Notes under the pieces: generated by a model
Told to the model about the DNA's origin: nothing
What the model saw: only the letters and a program-made list of their open reading frames with translations
The model's database searches: none
Origin: Bacteroidales bacterium
GTDB lineage: Bacteria > Bacteroidota > Bacteroidia > Bacteroidales > UBA12077
Direction: 5' to 3'
Assembly (NCBI GenBank): GCA_030600625.1
Contig: JAUVLS010000022.1
Location: 1-10,582 of the forward strand
DNA: 10,582 bases
Shown: piece after piece, positions 1 through 6,386 of the stretch
Numbering within the stretch: the first letter of the stretch is position 1
Layout of the letters: each line of letters starts with the position of its first letter
Position numbers and translations under genes: made by a program

Positions 1-387
1 ATGAGTGACGGTGATTTAATGGACAATTACGTTACCTATATGGCCGATGTATTCAGGTCGGTGCGTTTTGGAATATCAAATGATCAGGGGGTTGCTAATA
101 TGATACGATTCTATTATTTTGAAGAGCTTGGAGCATTTACCCGTGATAAAAAAAGCGGGAGATATAGAATTGATTTTGATAAAACGAAAGAAGCAATGCT
201 TAAATTTTCAGAAGAAATATTAGTAATACAAGGTGATGGAAATTATGATGCAGCTAAAAAATTAGTCGATGAAAAAGGATTTATTCGAGACGAACTTTTG
301 AATGATTTATATAAGATTCAACGTAAAAGAATCCCTAAAGATGTGGTATTTATTCAAGGGATTGATGAAGCAGGGTTAATAAATTAG
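1..387 (+). CDS. M49-family (dipeptidyl peptidase III-like) zinc peptidase, C-terminal fragment
   Basis: This is the last 128 residues of a larger protein. The in-frame ATG at base 1 is almost certainly an internal methionine, because M49 enzymes are typically well over 500 residues long and the reading frame begins exactly at the window edge. The stretch LMDNYVTYMADVFRSVRFG, then ANMIRFYYFEELGAF, a QGDG segment and a closing PKDVVFIQG resemble, from memory, the C-terminal part of Bacteroidota proteins annotated as DPP III-family peptidases (sometimes mislabelled 'dihydrofolate reductase'). Family knowledge: these enzymes remove dipeptides from peptide N-termini using a HEXXGH zinc site plus a downstream acidic motif. 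Both motifs would lie upstream of this window, so catalytic competence cannot be judged here. The gene ends at TAA 385-387, just before a strong terminator. Family call fairly sure, substrate unknown. Confidence 0.72.
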   Translation: MSDGDLMDNYVTYMADVFRSVRFGISNDQGVANMIRFYYFEELGAFTRDKKSGRYRIDFDKTKEAMLKFSEEILVIQGDGNYDAAKKLVDEKGFIRDELLNDLYKIQRKRIPKDVVFIQGIDEAGLIN

Positions 388-393
388 GGTAAA

Positions 394-425
394 TTAAAAA
401 GGGAGTGTAAGCTCCCTTTTTTTAT
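394..425. terminator. Bidirectional intrinsic terminator between convergent genes
   Basis: GGGAG (401-405) pairs with CTCCC (412-416) around a 6-nt loop. The stem is extended by AAAAA on the left and TTTTT on the right. The T run (417-423) serves plus-strand transcripts of the peptidase gene, and the A run (396-400) becomes a U run for minus-strand transcripts of the secreted-protein gene, whose stop codon lies at 426-428. This is the clearest intrinsic terminator in the window. Confidence 0.88.
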
Positions 426-995
426 TTAATTATTTTCGTTTTCAGTTTCAGTTTTCTTTGGAGGTTCAAAACCATAAGCAATTCCTTCAACTACATATGT
501 TGGAGGTTCTCCAAAGCCTCCAACAGATTCTTCTCTTGTAACTAAAACAATCATTCCTCCTAAATTTGCAGCTTTTTTCTGAAGCCTGATCATAGCGCTT
601 TTTTTAGCTGATTTTGCACTTCTACTTCCAGCCGATGATTTGGTATTAACTTTTCCCAGTTCATATAAACCTTCAACATCGTTTTTTCGATCAGTAACAA
701 TTACAGTTTTCCAGTCACCCTCTTCAACCATTATCATTACAGGCTTATTAAAGACTTCTTTTCTTCCATTACTGAAAATTATTTTTTGAATTTCTTTTCT
801 TTCTATAGTAATTGATTCTTCCGAACCTGGTTCTGAATACCGCACTGTTGCTGAAGATATAGTTTTTACTTCTACAATTAATTTTTTTCTTCCAAGCATG
901 TAAATTGTGTCAAGATCTGCATATTCTTCCTGTCCGAGTAATGGAAAACTCATTAAAAAGGCTAATACTGCAATTATTAAAGTTCTAATTTTCAT
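426..995 (-). CDS. Secreted protein of unknown function with a possible RcsF/YbjQ-like C-terminal domain
   Basis: The protein has 189 residues. Residues 1-21 form a Sec signal peptide: basic MKIR, a hydrophobic core, then FPLLG before Q22. There is no lipobox cysteine, so it is probably periplasmic or exported rather than a lipoprotein. Residues about 27-82 look like a beta-rich domain (DTIYMLGRKKLIVEVKTI, then IQKIIFSNGRKEVF), a pattern familiar from Bacteroidota envelope proteins of unknown role. Residues about 96-176 run VIVTDR, then YELGKV, a Ser/Ala/Lys-rich helix, LQKKAANLGGMIVLVTRE and VVEGIAYGF. That order, strand then ELG(x)V then helix then GG-x-IVL then G-x-AY, recalls the RcsF/YbjQ-type fold, but no cysteines are present, unlike enterobacterial RcsF. 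The tail is Glu/Asn-rich. It is convergent with the M49 gene and divergent from plsC. The ATG at 993-995 is the only start that gives the full signal peptide. Function is not assigned. Confidence 0.82.
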   Translation of the reverse strand: MKIRTLIIAVLAFLMSFPLLGQEEYADLDTIYMLGRKKLIVEVKTISSATVRYSEPGSEESITIERKEIQKIIFSNGRKEVFNKPVMIMVEEGDWKTVIVTDRKNDVEGLYELGKVNTKSSAGSRSAKSAKKSAMIRLQKKAANLGGMIVLVTREESVGGFGEPPTYVVEGIAYGFEPPKKTETENENN

Positions 996-1015
996 AATTT
1001 AGAAGTTTTTAAATT

Positions 1016-1023
1016 CAAATATG
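1016..1023 (-). promoter_or_regulatory. Possible -7 element for the secreted-protein gene
   Basis: Read on the minus strand the sequence is CATATTTG, which matches the Bacteroidota -7 consensus TAnnTTTG at 5 of its 6 fixed positions (C for the first T). It lies about 20 bp upstream of the ATG at 993-995, a plausible distance for a short leader. No convincing TTG -33 element is visible at the expected spacing, so this is weak. Confidence 0.25.
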
Positions 1024-1174
1024 ATATTTTAATTTGCTGTGAAATTAATAAGTAAAATGTTAATATTCAAAAAATATACCAAAATGAAAATAATTTATAG
1101 TGAAAACAAATTATATGACTATCGAATTATATATCTAATCCATATTTTATAAATCATTATTATTCTTGAATATT

Positions 1175-1280
1175 AGGTGCTTAGTTCCTGCATGCCGCAG
1201 GCAGGGATTTGCTTATAAATTGAATATCTTTTAAAAATTACTGAAGAGTCTATAAGACATAGCCGCTTAGCACCTTTTTT
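1175..1280 (+). ncRNA. Candidate small structured RNA ending in a U tract
   Basis: AGGTGCTTAG (1175-1184) pairs with CTTAGCACCT (1266-1275) in 9 of 10 positions and is followed at once by TTTTT (1276-1280). The closed region contains a GC hairpin (CCTGC 1187-1191 with GCAGG 1197-1201) and a second hairpin (GTCT 1248-1251 with AGAC 1255-1258), giving a possible three-way junction. TATTCTTG at 1161-1168 matches TAnnTTTG at all but one fixed position and would start transcription at about 1174-1175, the first base of the outer stem. I do not recognise a known RNA family. A degenerate repeat is the main alternative. Confidence 0.3.
1187..1207. repeat. GC-rich palindromic repeat, copy 1
   Basis: The sequence begins CCTGCATGCCG and ends GGCAGGGA. 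It aligns with 6183-6205 with one substitution and two single-base gaps. It stands out sharply from its AT-rich surroundings and can fold on itself (CCTGC with GCAGG). Palindromes of this CTGCC/GGCAG type are, from general knowledge, scattered through some Bacteroidota genomes; function unknown. Confidence 0.6.
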
Positions 1281-1329
1281 AAATTATGGGAAATCAATTT
1301 AATAATCATAAATAATTAAATTAAAACGA

Positions 1330-1337
1330 TAATTTTG
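1330..1337 (+). promoter_or_regulatory. Probable -7 promoter element for the plsC-mutS-like operon
   Basis: TAATTTTG is a perfect match to the Bacteroidota -7 consensus TAnnTTTG, 29 bp upstream of the ATG at 1367. Transcription would start near 1343-1345, giving a leader of roughly 23 nt. No TTG is seen at the usual 17-23 bp upstream of it, so only the -7 half is supported. Confidence 0.45.
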
Positions 1338-1366
1338 TAGAGAGTATTATTTAAAATATATATAAG

Positions 1367-2113
1367 ATGTCAAGAATAATTTTTTCTGTTTATGTTTGGT
1401 TATTAGTTATAATAGTTACATTGGTTATTTCACCGCTTTTTGTTTTAGTTTGGTTTTTAACTGCTCTTTTCGATAAAAAATTATTGATTCTTAATTATCT
1501 GGCAAATATATGGGGAAGTTTATTTACCTTGTTGGTTCCCGGATGGAAAATAAAAATTATTGGTAAGGAAAAGCTAAATAGTAAATCCAAAATAATTGTT
1601 GCTAACCATCAGTCTCAGGAAGATATACTTTTAATTTATCGCCTTGGAGTTCCTTTTCGTTGGATTTCTAAAGCTGAAGTTTTCAGAATACCAATATATG
1701 GTTGGTGTATGAATCTTAAAGGGGATATTAAACTTCAAAGATCAAGTAAATCGAGCATAAAGAAAATGTTTGTTGATTCTGAAAAAGTTCTTAGAAAAGG
1801 CTGTATTATAACAATTTTCCCGGAAGGAACCAGGTCTAAAACAGGCCATTTAGGGAATTTTAAAGAAGGAGCTTTTAAGCTGGCACAAAAAACAAAAACT
1901 TCAATAATTCCAGTGGTTATTTATGGAACAGGAAACAAATTTATTTCTTCAAATTTTTTCTTTACGGGGAAGCACAAGGTAATAATAAAAATCCTTGACG
2001 AAATTCCATATTCGGATTTTAAAGATATAGATACCAGGGAATTTGCAAATCAGATAAGAAATTTGATAGAATCAGAATTGAATCAACTAAAATTGTCTGA
2101 AAATGAAAATTAA
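1367..2113 (+). CDS. plsC: 1-acyl-sn-glycerol-3-phosphate acyltransferase (PlsC-type)
   Basis: The 248-residue protein is a membrane lysophospholipid acyltransferase. This family transfers an acyl chain to the sn-2 position of lysophosphatidic acid to make phosphatidic acid, at the cytoplasmic face of the inner membrane. Residues about 5-34 form one long or two closely packed hydrophobic segments. The four family motifs are present in order: NHQSQED with catalytic H81 and D86 (HX4D), GDIKLQR at 119-125, FPEGTRS at 151-157 (glycerol-phosphate binding) and IIPVVIYG at 180-187. Length is normal for the family. The ATG at 1367 gives the full membrane anchor. The 3' end overlaps the next gene by 11 bp, implying one transcript and translational coupling. 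Bacteroidota often carry several PlsC paralogues, so the exact acceptor (lysophosphatidate or another lysolipid) is inferred. Family call is secure. Confidence 0.9.
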   Translation: MSRIIFSVYVWLLVIIVTLVISPLFVLVWFLTALFDKKLLILNYLANIWGSLFTLLVPGWKIKIIGKEKLNSKSKIIVANHQSQEDILLIYRLGVPFRWISKAEVFRIPIYGWCMNLKGDIKLQRSSKSSIKKMFVDSEKVLRKGCIITIFPEGTRSKTGHLGNFKEGAFKLAQKTKTSIIPVVIYGTGNKFISSNFFFTGKHKVIIKILDEIPYSDFKDIDTREFANQIRNLIESELNQLKLSENEN

Positions 2114-3905
2114 TGAACTGCAGAGTACATATCAAGAACGAGTTAAATTATTTAAACTAAAATTATCTGGAGTTAGAAAAAATCTTATTCTTTTAAGTTT
2201 TTTGAGATTTTTTACTTTTATTTCAGCTATTACATTAATGGTATTTTTAATTAAACAGTTCAGCTTTATTTTACTGGGATTGGTCTTTTTCTTTTTCGCT
2301 TTTTTCATTTTTGGCGTGGTTTACTATTTAAAAAAGACGGAAGTTTTAAATCATATTAAAAATCTTATAAAAATTAATAAGGATGAGATCAATGTTTTAA
2401 GCAACGATTTTTCAAGTTTTAATGATGGCGTAAATTATATTTCTCGCGATCATGCATATTCCTTTGATTTAGATTTGTTTGGTGAAGGATCTATATTCCA
2501 ATATCTGAACAGAACAGTAAGCCTTGTAGGCAGAGAACTACTTGCAAAAAGAATATTAAATATTAATACAAATGATATACTCTTTAAAAATCAGCAAGAA
2601 GCCATAAAAGAGTTAACACCTAAAATTGATTGGCGGCATAATTTTATGGCAACCGGATATTCCTGCCCGATTATTGATGATGATAACAAAAAAATTGAGT
2701 ATTGGATTGACGATCCGGTTTACTTCATCAAAAGTATTTTATTTAAAATATTAGTGGTTTTACTTCCTGTAATAACATTATCATTTTTAGTTTTACTGAT
2801 AGTAGGTATTTCACATTATTCATGGTTTGTATTATTTGCCTTATTGCAATTATTAATAGCAAGTATATTGTTGAAAAGAACAAATAAAGAACAAAGGATT
2901 GTTTCCGAAGAACTTCGAATTCTAAAGAATTATTCAAAGCTAATTAAACTTATTGAGGATGAGGTGTTCAATTCAGAAATCCTGAAAAAGCTTCAAAATG
3001 ATTTACAAACAGAAACAGTTCATGCCGAAACAGCATTTAAAAAGTTGATTCGAATTATTGATGCATTTGATACCCGGCTAAATATATTTTTAGGACTTAT
3101 TTTAAATGCTACACTAATGTGGGATTTATATTCTTTAATGCGACTGGAAAGATGGAAAGTAAAATACGGACAAAATATAAAACGGTGGGTACAAGTTATT
3201 GCAGAGTTTGATGTTTATTGTAGTATGGCAAATTACAGTTATAATAATCCGGATTTTGTTTACCCACAGGTGTCCGGTTTAACAGTTCTGGATTCTGAAG
3301 AATTAGGCCATCCTTTAATTCCACGAACAAAGCGGGTTAATAACAATTTCAAGATTGATAAACTAGGCGAAATTGATATTGTTACTGGTGCTAATATGGC
3401 TGGTAAAAGCACTTTTTTAAGAACTATTGGTGTTAATTTAGTTCTTGCAATGAATGGAATGCCTGTATGTGCTAAAAAATTTGATTTTAGATTGATGAAT
3501 TTATTTTCAGGAATGCGAACAGCAGATTCTCTAAAAGAAAATGAATCGTACTTTTATGCTGAACTAAAAAGATTAAAGTATATTATCGAGGAATTAAAGC
3601 AAGGGAAAACTACTTTTGTTTTATTAGACGAGATTTTAAAAGGGACTAATTCGGCCGATAAAGCGAAAGGATCGTGGAAATTTGTTGAACATTTAATAAA
3701 GTTAAAAGCCACAGGAATAGTTGCAACGCATGATTTGACTTTATGTAAGCTCGAAAAAGATTATCCGGATAATATTAAGAATAAGTGTTTCGAAGTTGAA
3801 ATTGATGCAGATAAAATTAAATTTGATTATAAACTTCGCCCCGGAGTAACTCAAAACATGAATGCCTCGCTATTAATGCGACAAATGGGAATTTTTTCAA
3901 ATTAA
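2103..3905 (+). CDS. Membrane-anchored MutS-family ATPase
   Basis: This 600-residue protein carries the MutS C-terminal ABC-type ATPase on an unusual membrane-bound N-terminal half. Hydrophobic segments lie at about 28-50, 53-76, 211-236 and 239-258. The ATPase shows Walker A GANMAGKST (429-437; canonical MutS is GPNMGGKST), Walker B LLDE (507-510) followed by ILKGTNSADK, and the switch histidine in ATHD (H543). Residues about 265-420 are helical and probably correspond to the MutS core/lever region. There is no N-terminal mismatch-reading domain with its Phe-x-Glu motif and no C-terminal Smr nuclease domain, so ordinary mismatch repair is unlikely. Family knowledge: MutS-related proteins with membrane segments occur in Bacteroidota and lack an established role. 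Its ATG (2103) lies inside the end of plsC (stop 2111-2113), so the two are probably co-translated. ATPase family sure; function unknown. Confidence 0.88.
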   Translation: MKINELQSTYQERVKLFKLKLSGVRKNLILLSFLRFFTFISAITLMVFLIKQFSFILLGLVFFFFAFFIFGVVYYLKKTEVLNHIKNLIKINKDEINVLSNDFSSFNDGVNYISRDHAYSFDLDLFGEGSIFQYLNRTVSLVGRELLAKRILNINTNDILFKNQQEAIKELTPKIDWRHNFMATGYSCPIIDDDNKKIEYWIDDPVYFIKSILFKILVVLLPVITLSFLVLLIVGISHYSWFVLFALLQLLIASILLKRTNKEQRIVSEELRILKNYSKLIKLIEDEVFNSEILKKLQNDLQTETVHAETAFKKLIRIIDAFDTRLNIFLGLILNATLMWDLYSLMRLERWKVKYGQNIKRWVQVIAEFDVYCSMANYSYNNPDFVYPQVSGLTVLDSEELGHPLIPRTKRVNNNFKIDKLGEIDIVTGANMAGKSTFLRTIGVNLVLAMNGMPVCAKKFDFRLMNLFSGMRTADSLKENESYFYAELKRLKYIIEELKQGKTTFVLLDEILKGTNSADKAKGSWKFVEHLIKLKATGIVATHDLTLCKLEKDYPDNIKNKCFEVEIDADKIKFDYKLRPGVTQNMNASLLMRQMGIFSN

Positions 3906-3933
3906 CATTTTTTCAACAATCTGTATGCACCAT

Positions 3934-4008
3934 TATTCGTTGATTTTTATTTAATTTGCATAATTTAATAATTTTTAATCTAAGTTTGATTCAAGAAATT
4001 AACGAATA
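3934..4008 (+). other. Long-range inverted repeat downstream of the mutS-like gene
   Basis: TATTCGTTGATTT (3934-3946) and AAATTAACGAATA (3996-4008) can form 13 contiguous RNA base pairs, one of them G-U, around a 49-nt AT-rich loop. It starts 28 bp after the mutS-like stop codon. It could be a 3' end structure for that operon, but no clean U run follows the right arm, so it is not a standard terminator. Confidence 0.4.
3956..3988 (+). promoter_or_regulatory. Candidate promoter for parE with both -33 and -7 elements
   Basis: TTG (3956-3958) is followed after 22 bp by TAAGTTTG (3981-3988), a perfect TAnnTTTG. The spacing falls within the 17-23 bp range reported for Bacteroidota promoters. Transcription would start near 3994, giving parE a leader of about 285 nt that includes the repeat and the inverted repeat at 4192-4226. 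The motif is short and the region is AT-rich, so chance occurrence is possible. Confidence 0.42.
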
Positions 4009-4021
4009 GTCTGATAATAAG

Positions 4022-4094
4022 CAAAATACATTTTGCTATAATGAATTGGAGTGTTGGAATGATGGATTAATGGATATTATCCAAAATACATTTT
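4022..4094 (+). repeat. 13-bp direct repeat pair spaced 60 bp
   Basis: CAAAATACATTTT occurs at 4022-4034 and again at 4082-4094, identical and exactly 60 bp apart. The first copy is flanked to make GCAAAA/TTTTGC, a 6-bp hairpin with a 4-nt loop (4021-4036). The second copy lies in the centre of the interspersed repeat at 4041-4120. Confidence 0.6.
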
Positions 4095-4120
4095 CAATAT
4101 TCCATTATTCCAAAATTCAT
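4041..4120 (+). repeat. Interspersed inverted-arm repeat, copy A (before parE)
   Basis: The left arm contains TTGGAATGATGGAT (4054-4067). The right arm contains CAATATTCCATTATTCCAA (4095-4113), whose complement reads TTGGAATAATGGAATATTG. The outer ends also match (ATGAATT at 4041 and AATTCAT ending at 4120). The result is an imperfect inverted repeat of about 80 bp with no coding capacity. The right-arm core is shared exactly with copies B and C. Confidence 0.68.
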
Positions 4121-4191
4121 AATAATCGAATATGGTGTTAATCAGTATTATTCAGGCTAGTGAACTAAATTTTATATCGAACTGATGTTAA

Positions 4192-4226
4192 TTTATCAAC
4201 AGCTTTAAGCCATGCCTGTTGATAAA
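4192..4226 (+). promoter_or_regulatory. Perfect 11-bp inverted repeat in the parE leader
   Basis: TTTATCAACAG (4192-4202) and CTGTTGATAAA (4216-4226) are perfect complements around a 13-nt spacer; outer CTGA (4182-4185) and TCAG (4232-4235) add a short extra match. The right arm ends 52 bp before the parE ATG. It could be an RNA hairpin in the leader or an operator for a dimeric protein. Each arm contains TTATCAACA, one base from the DnaA-box consensus TTATCCACA, so DnaA binding is another reading. No T run follows, so a terminator is unlikely. Confidence 0.5.
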
Positions 4227-4278
4227 CAATTTCAGCAGGGACTTTTCTTTTAATTATATTTACGAAAAATTTGGTGAG

Positions 4279-6108
4279 ATGACGGCAATATATACAGAAG
4301 ATAGTATACGTACACTTGATTGGAAAGAACACATAAGGAAGCGTCCGGGAATGTATATCGGAAAATTAGGTGATGGTTCTTCGCAGGATGACGGAATTTA
4401 CGTATTATTAAAAGAAGTTATGGATAATTCCATCGATGAGTATATGATGGGATTTGGAAAGACAATTGATATTGAAATAACCGACAGTTATGTAAAAGTA
4501 AGGGATTTCGGTCGTGGAATACCTTTAGGAAAATTAATGGATGTTGCTTCAAAAATGAATACAGGAGCAAAATATGATTCCAAAGCGTTTAAAAAATCAG
4601 TTGGTCTGAATGGTGTTGGTATTAAAGCGGTTAATGCCTTATCAGCCAGTTTTAAAATAGACGCTTTTCGCGATGGAGAAAGAAAATGTGTTGAATTTGC
4701 TAATGGCGAGGTGATTAGCGATGAAGATGTCCAGAAAACATCTGAAAAAAATGGTACTTTAACAACCTTTGTGCCCGACAGAGAGATATTCGGGGATTAC
4801 CACTACATTGAAGAATATGTTGTTGTTCTTATTCAGAATTATGTTTTTTTAAACTCCGGCTTAACTGTTAAACTAAATGGTAAAAAGTATTATTCTGATA
4901 ACGGACTTCATGATCTTTTAGATCAGAATATGAGTTCTGAAGGATTATACCCGATTATTCATTTAAAAGGTGAAGATATTGAGATCGCTATTACACATGG
5001 CAATCAGTATGGCGAAGAGTATTATAGTTTTGTAAACGGTCAGCATACAGTACAGGGAGGATCACATTATACATCTTTCCGCGAAGCATATGTTAAAACA
5101 ATTCGCGAGTTTTATAAAAAGGATTTTGATGCTTCAGATATCAGAACCTCTATTGTAGCAGCTATAAGTATTAAGGTTGAAGAACCTATTTTCGAGTCGC
5201 AAACAAAAACAAAGCTTGGTTCAAAAAATATAGCTCCAAATGGGCCTTCCATAAGAAACTTTATAGGAGACTTTTTAAAGAAAGAGCTTGATAATTACCT
5301 TCACCGAAACGATGAGGTTTCCGAAGCACTTCACAGGAAAATTATCGAATCAGAAAAAGAGAGAAAAGCAATTTCAGGAATTAAAAAATTAGCTAAGCAA
5401 AGAGCAAAAAAAGCAAGCCTTCACAATAAAAAATTACGTGATTGTCGGATGCATTATAACACAAACGATGAACGTAAAAACGAAACAATGATTTTTATTA
5501 CAGAGGGAGATTCAGCAAGTGGTTCTATTACAAAATCGCGCGATGTAAATACTCAGGCTGTTTTCAGTTTAAAAGGTAAGCCATTAAACACGTATGGTTT
5601 AACTAAGAAAATTGTTTACGAAAACGAGGAGTTTAATTTATTGCAGGCGGCTCTCGATATTGAGGAAGGAATTGAAAACTTAAGATATAAGAATGTAGTT
5701 ATAGCAACCGATGCCGATGTAGATGGTATGCACATTAGATTACTGTTGATTACATTTTTTCTGCAGTTTTTCCCTGATCTGGTTAAAAATGGACATCTAT
5801 ATATTTTACAAACACCATTATTCAGGGTTCGGAATAAAAAGGATACCATTTACTGTTATAGTGAAGGAGAAAAGAATAAAGCTATAAACAAACTAAAAAA
5901 TAATACTGAAATAACAAGGTTTAAAGGTCTTGGTGAAATATCGCCTGATGAGTTTAAGTATTTCATAGGTAAAGATATTCGTCTGGATCCTGTACGGCTT
6001 AGGAGGGATGATGCAGTAAAAGATTTACTGGAATTTTACATGGGCAAAAATACACCCGAAAGACAGGATTTTATTGTTGAAAATCTTAAAGTCGAAGTTT
6101 CAGATTAA
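4279..6108 (+). CDS. parE: DNA topoisomerase IV subunit B (ParE)
   Basis: This 609-residue type IIA topoisomerase B subunit hydrolyses ATP to drive strand passage; with ParC it decatenates and relaxes chromosomes. In order: GHKL ATPase with the N-box [10 protein letters not shown] (N50), a DFGRGIP motif and the [11 protein letters not shown] glycine loop; transducer domain with QTKTKLG (308-314, lysine contacting ATP); TOPRIM domain with TEGDSASG (408-415, catalytic E409) and DADVDG (478-483, metal ligands); then a short C-terminal tail ending after GLGEI and the RLRRDD segment. Length and opening ([30 protein letters not shown]) match the Bacteroidota ParE form rather than GyrB. I chose ATG 4279 over an in-frame TTG at 4219 because conserved sequence begins just after this ATG and the TTG falls inside the inverted repeat. 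parC follows after 278 bp, probably with its own transcription signals. Confidence 0.95.
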   Translation: MTAIYTEDSIRTLDWKEHIRKRPGMYIGKLGDGSSQDDGIYVLLKEVMDNSIDEYMMGFGKTIDIEITDSYVKVRDFGRGIPLGKLMDVASKMNTGAKYDSKAFKKSVGLNGVGIKAVNALSASFKIDAFRDGERKCVEFANGEVISDEDVQKTSEKNGTLTTFVPDREIFGDYHYIEEYVVVLIQNYVFLNSGLTVKLNGKKYYSDNGLHDLLDQNMSSEGLYPIIHLKGEDIEIAITHGNQYGEEYYSFVNGQHTVQGGSHYTSFREAYVKTIREFYKKDFDASDIRTSIVAAISIKVEEPIFESQTKTKLGSKNIAPNGPSIRNFIGDFLKKELDNYLHRNDEVSEALHRKIIESEKERKAISGIKKLAKQRAKKASLHNKKLRDCRMHYNTNDERKNETMIFITEGDSASGSITKSRDVNTQAVFSLKGKPLNTYGLTKKIVYENEEFNLLQAALDIEEGIENLRYKNVVIATDADVDGMHIRLLLITFFLQFFPDLVKNGHLYILQTPLFRVRNKKDTIYCYSEGEKNKAINKLKNNTEITRFKGLGEISPDEFKYFIGKDIRLDPVRLRRDDAVKDLLEFYMGKNTPERQDFIVENLKVEVSD

Positions 6109-6182
6109 TAGAATTGGCTATGATATAAACTAATGTGGTGAAATAGATTTTATTCTAACTCAAGAAAAACAATGGAATACTG

Positions 6183-6205
6183 CCTGCCTGCCGGCAAGGC
6201 AGGGA
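6183..6205. repeat. GC-rich palindromic repeat, copy 2
   Basis: This begins CCTGCCTGCCGG and ends AGGCAGGGA. CTGCCTGCC (6184-6192) pairs with GGCAAGGCAG (6193-6202) with one bulged A. It is a near copy of 1187-1207 (one substitution, two one-base gaps), about 5 kb away. Confidence 0.6.
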
Positions 6206-6247
6206 ATATTGCAATATTGGAAGAGATTATGGAATTTCCATTTTTCC

Positions 6248-6265
6248 TCCCGAAAACTTTCGGGA
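6248..6265. repeat. TCCCGAAA/TTTCGGGA hairpin unit
   Basis: TCCCGAAA (6248-6255) and TTTCGGGA (6258-6265) are perfect 8-bp complements with only AC between them. It lies inside copy B and directly abuts the conserved 15-mer. No T run follows, so it is not an intrinsic terminator for parE. Confidence 0.6.
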
Positions 6266-6386
6266 TTCCATTATTCCAAGCATAAAAGGGCTAAATTAAA
6301 AAGATAACTTTTATAAATCCACATATATTAAATTATAGTTATAGAATTTTACATAAATTGATCAATTAAAAGAGATTGTTGTAAGG

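Larger units (their letters stand above)
996..1366. other. Divergent intergenic region, 371 bp
   Basis: This gap lies between the minus-strand secreted-protein gene and the plus-strand plsC gene. Bases 996-1160 are very AT-rich with no recognisable gene. Bases 1161-1280 hold a candidate small RNA with a GC-rich palindrome inside it. Bases 1281-1366 hold the plsC promoter region. No open frame of useful length shows protein-like composition. Confidence 0.7.
3906..4278. other. Intergenic region and parE leader, 373 bp
   Basis: No gene is supported here. In order it contains a long inverted repeat (3934-4008), a promoter-like pair (3956-3988), a 13-bp direct repeat exactly 60 bp apart (4022 and 4082), a copy of the interspersed inverted-arm repeat (4041-4120), and an 11-bp perfect inverted repeat (4192-4226) in the likely parE leader. 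A 13-codon open frame (4212-4253, [13 protein letters not shown]) lies between that inverted repeat and parE; nothing shows it is translated. Confidence 0.7.
6172..6279 (+). repeat. Interspersed palindrome-rich repeat, copy B (before parC)
   Basis: This copy is a string of nested palindromes between ATGGAAT (6172-6178) and ATTCCATTATTCCAA (6265-6279). They include a GC-rich one (6183-6205), AATATTGCAATATT (6205-6218, a perfect 14-bp palindrome), ATGGAATTTCCAT (6229-6241, symmetric about its centre) and TCCCGAAAACTTTCGGGA (6248-6265). The right-hand 15-mer is identical to copies A and C. The GC palindrome and the TCCCGAAA hairpin look like units inserted into, or assembled with, the basic repeat. 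Confidence 0.65.

Noticed and set aside
2743..2937. Minus-strand open frame within the mutS-like gene
   Set aside because: It lies wholly inside a well-supported gene, opposite a membrane segment, and encodes a low-complexity hydrophobic sequence with no recognisable family.
4041..4120. CRISPR-like array in the parE upstream gap
   Set aside because: Repeats are only two or three, of unequal length, with inverted arms and no regular spacers; no cas genes are present.
4192..4226. Replication origin suggested by two DnaA-box-like sequences
   Set aside because: Only two sites exist, each one base off consensus and forced into symmetry by the inverted repeat; there is no dnaA, no box cluster and no obvious unwinding element linked to them.
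4219..4278. In-frame TTG upstream of parE that would add 20 residues
   Set aside because: It falls inside the right arm of a perfect inverted repeat, the added residues do not look like ParE, and the conserved N-terminus starts just after ATG 4279.
5616..5849. Minus-strand open frame opposite the ParE TOPRIM domain
   Set aside because: It overlaps catalytic ParE sequence on the other strand and shows no family features.
6248..6265. Intrinsic terminator for parE
   Set aside because: The hairpin is strong but has a 2-nt spacer, no following T run, and lies 140 bp beyond the stop inside a repeat element.
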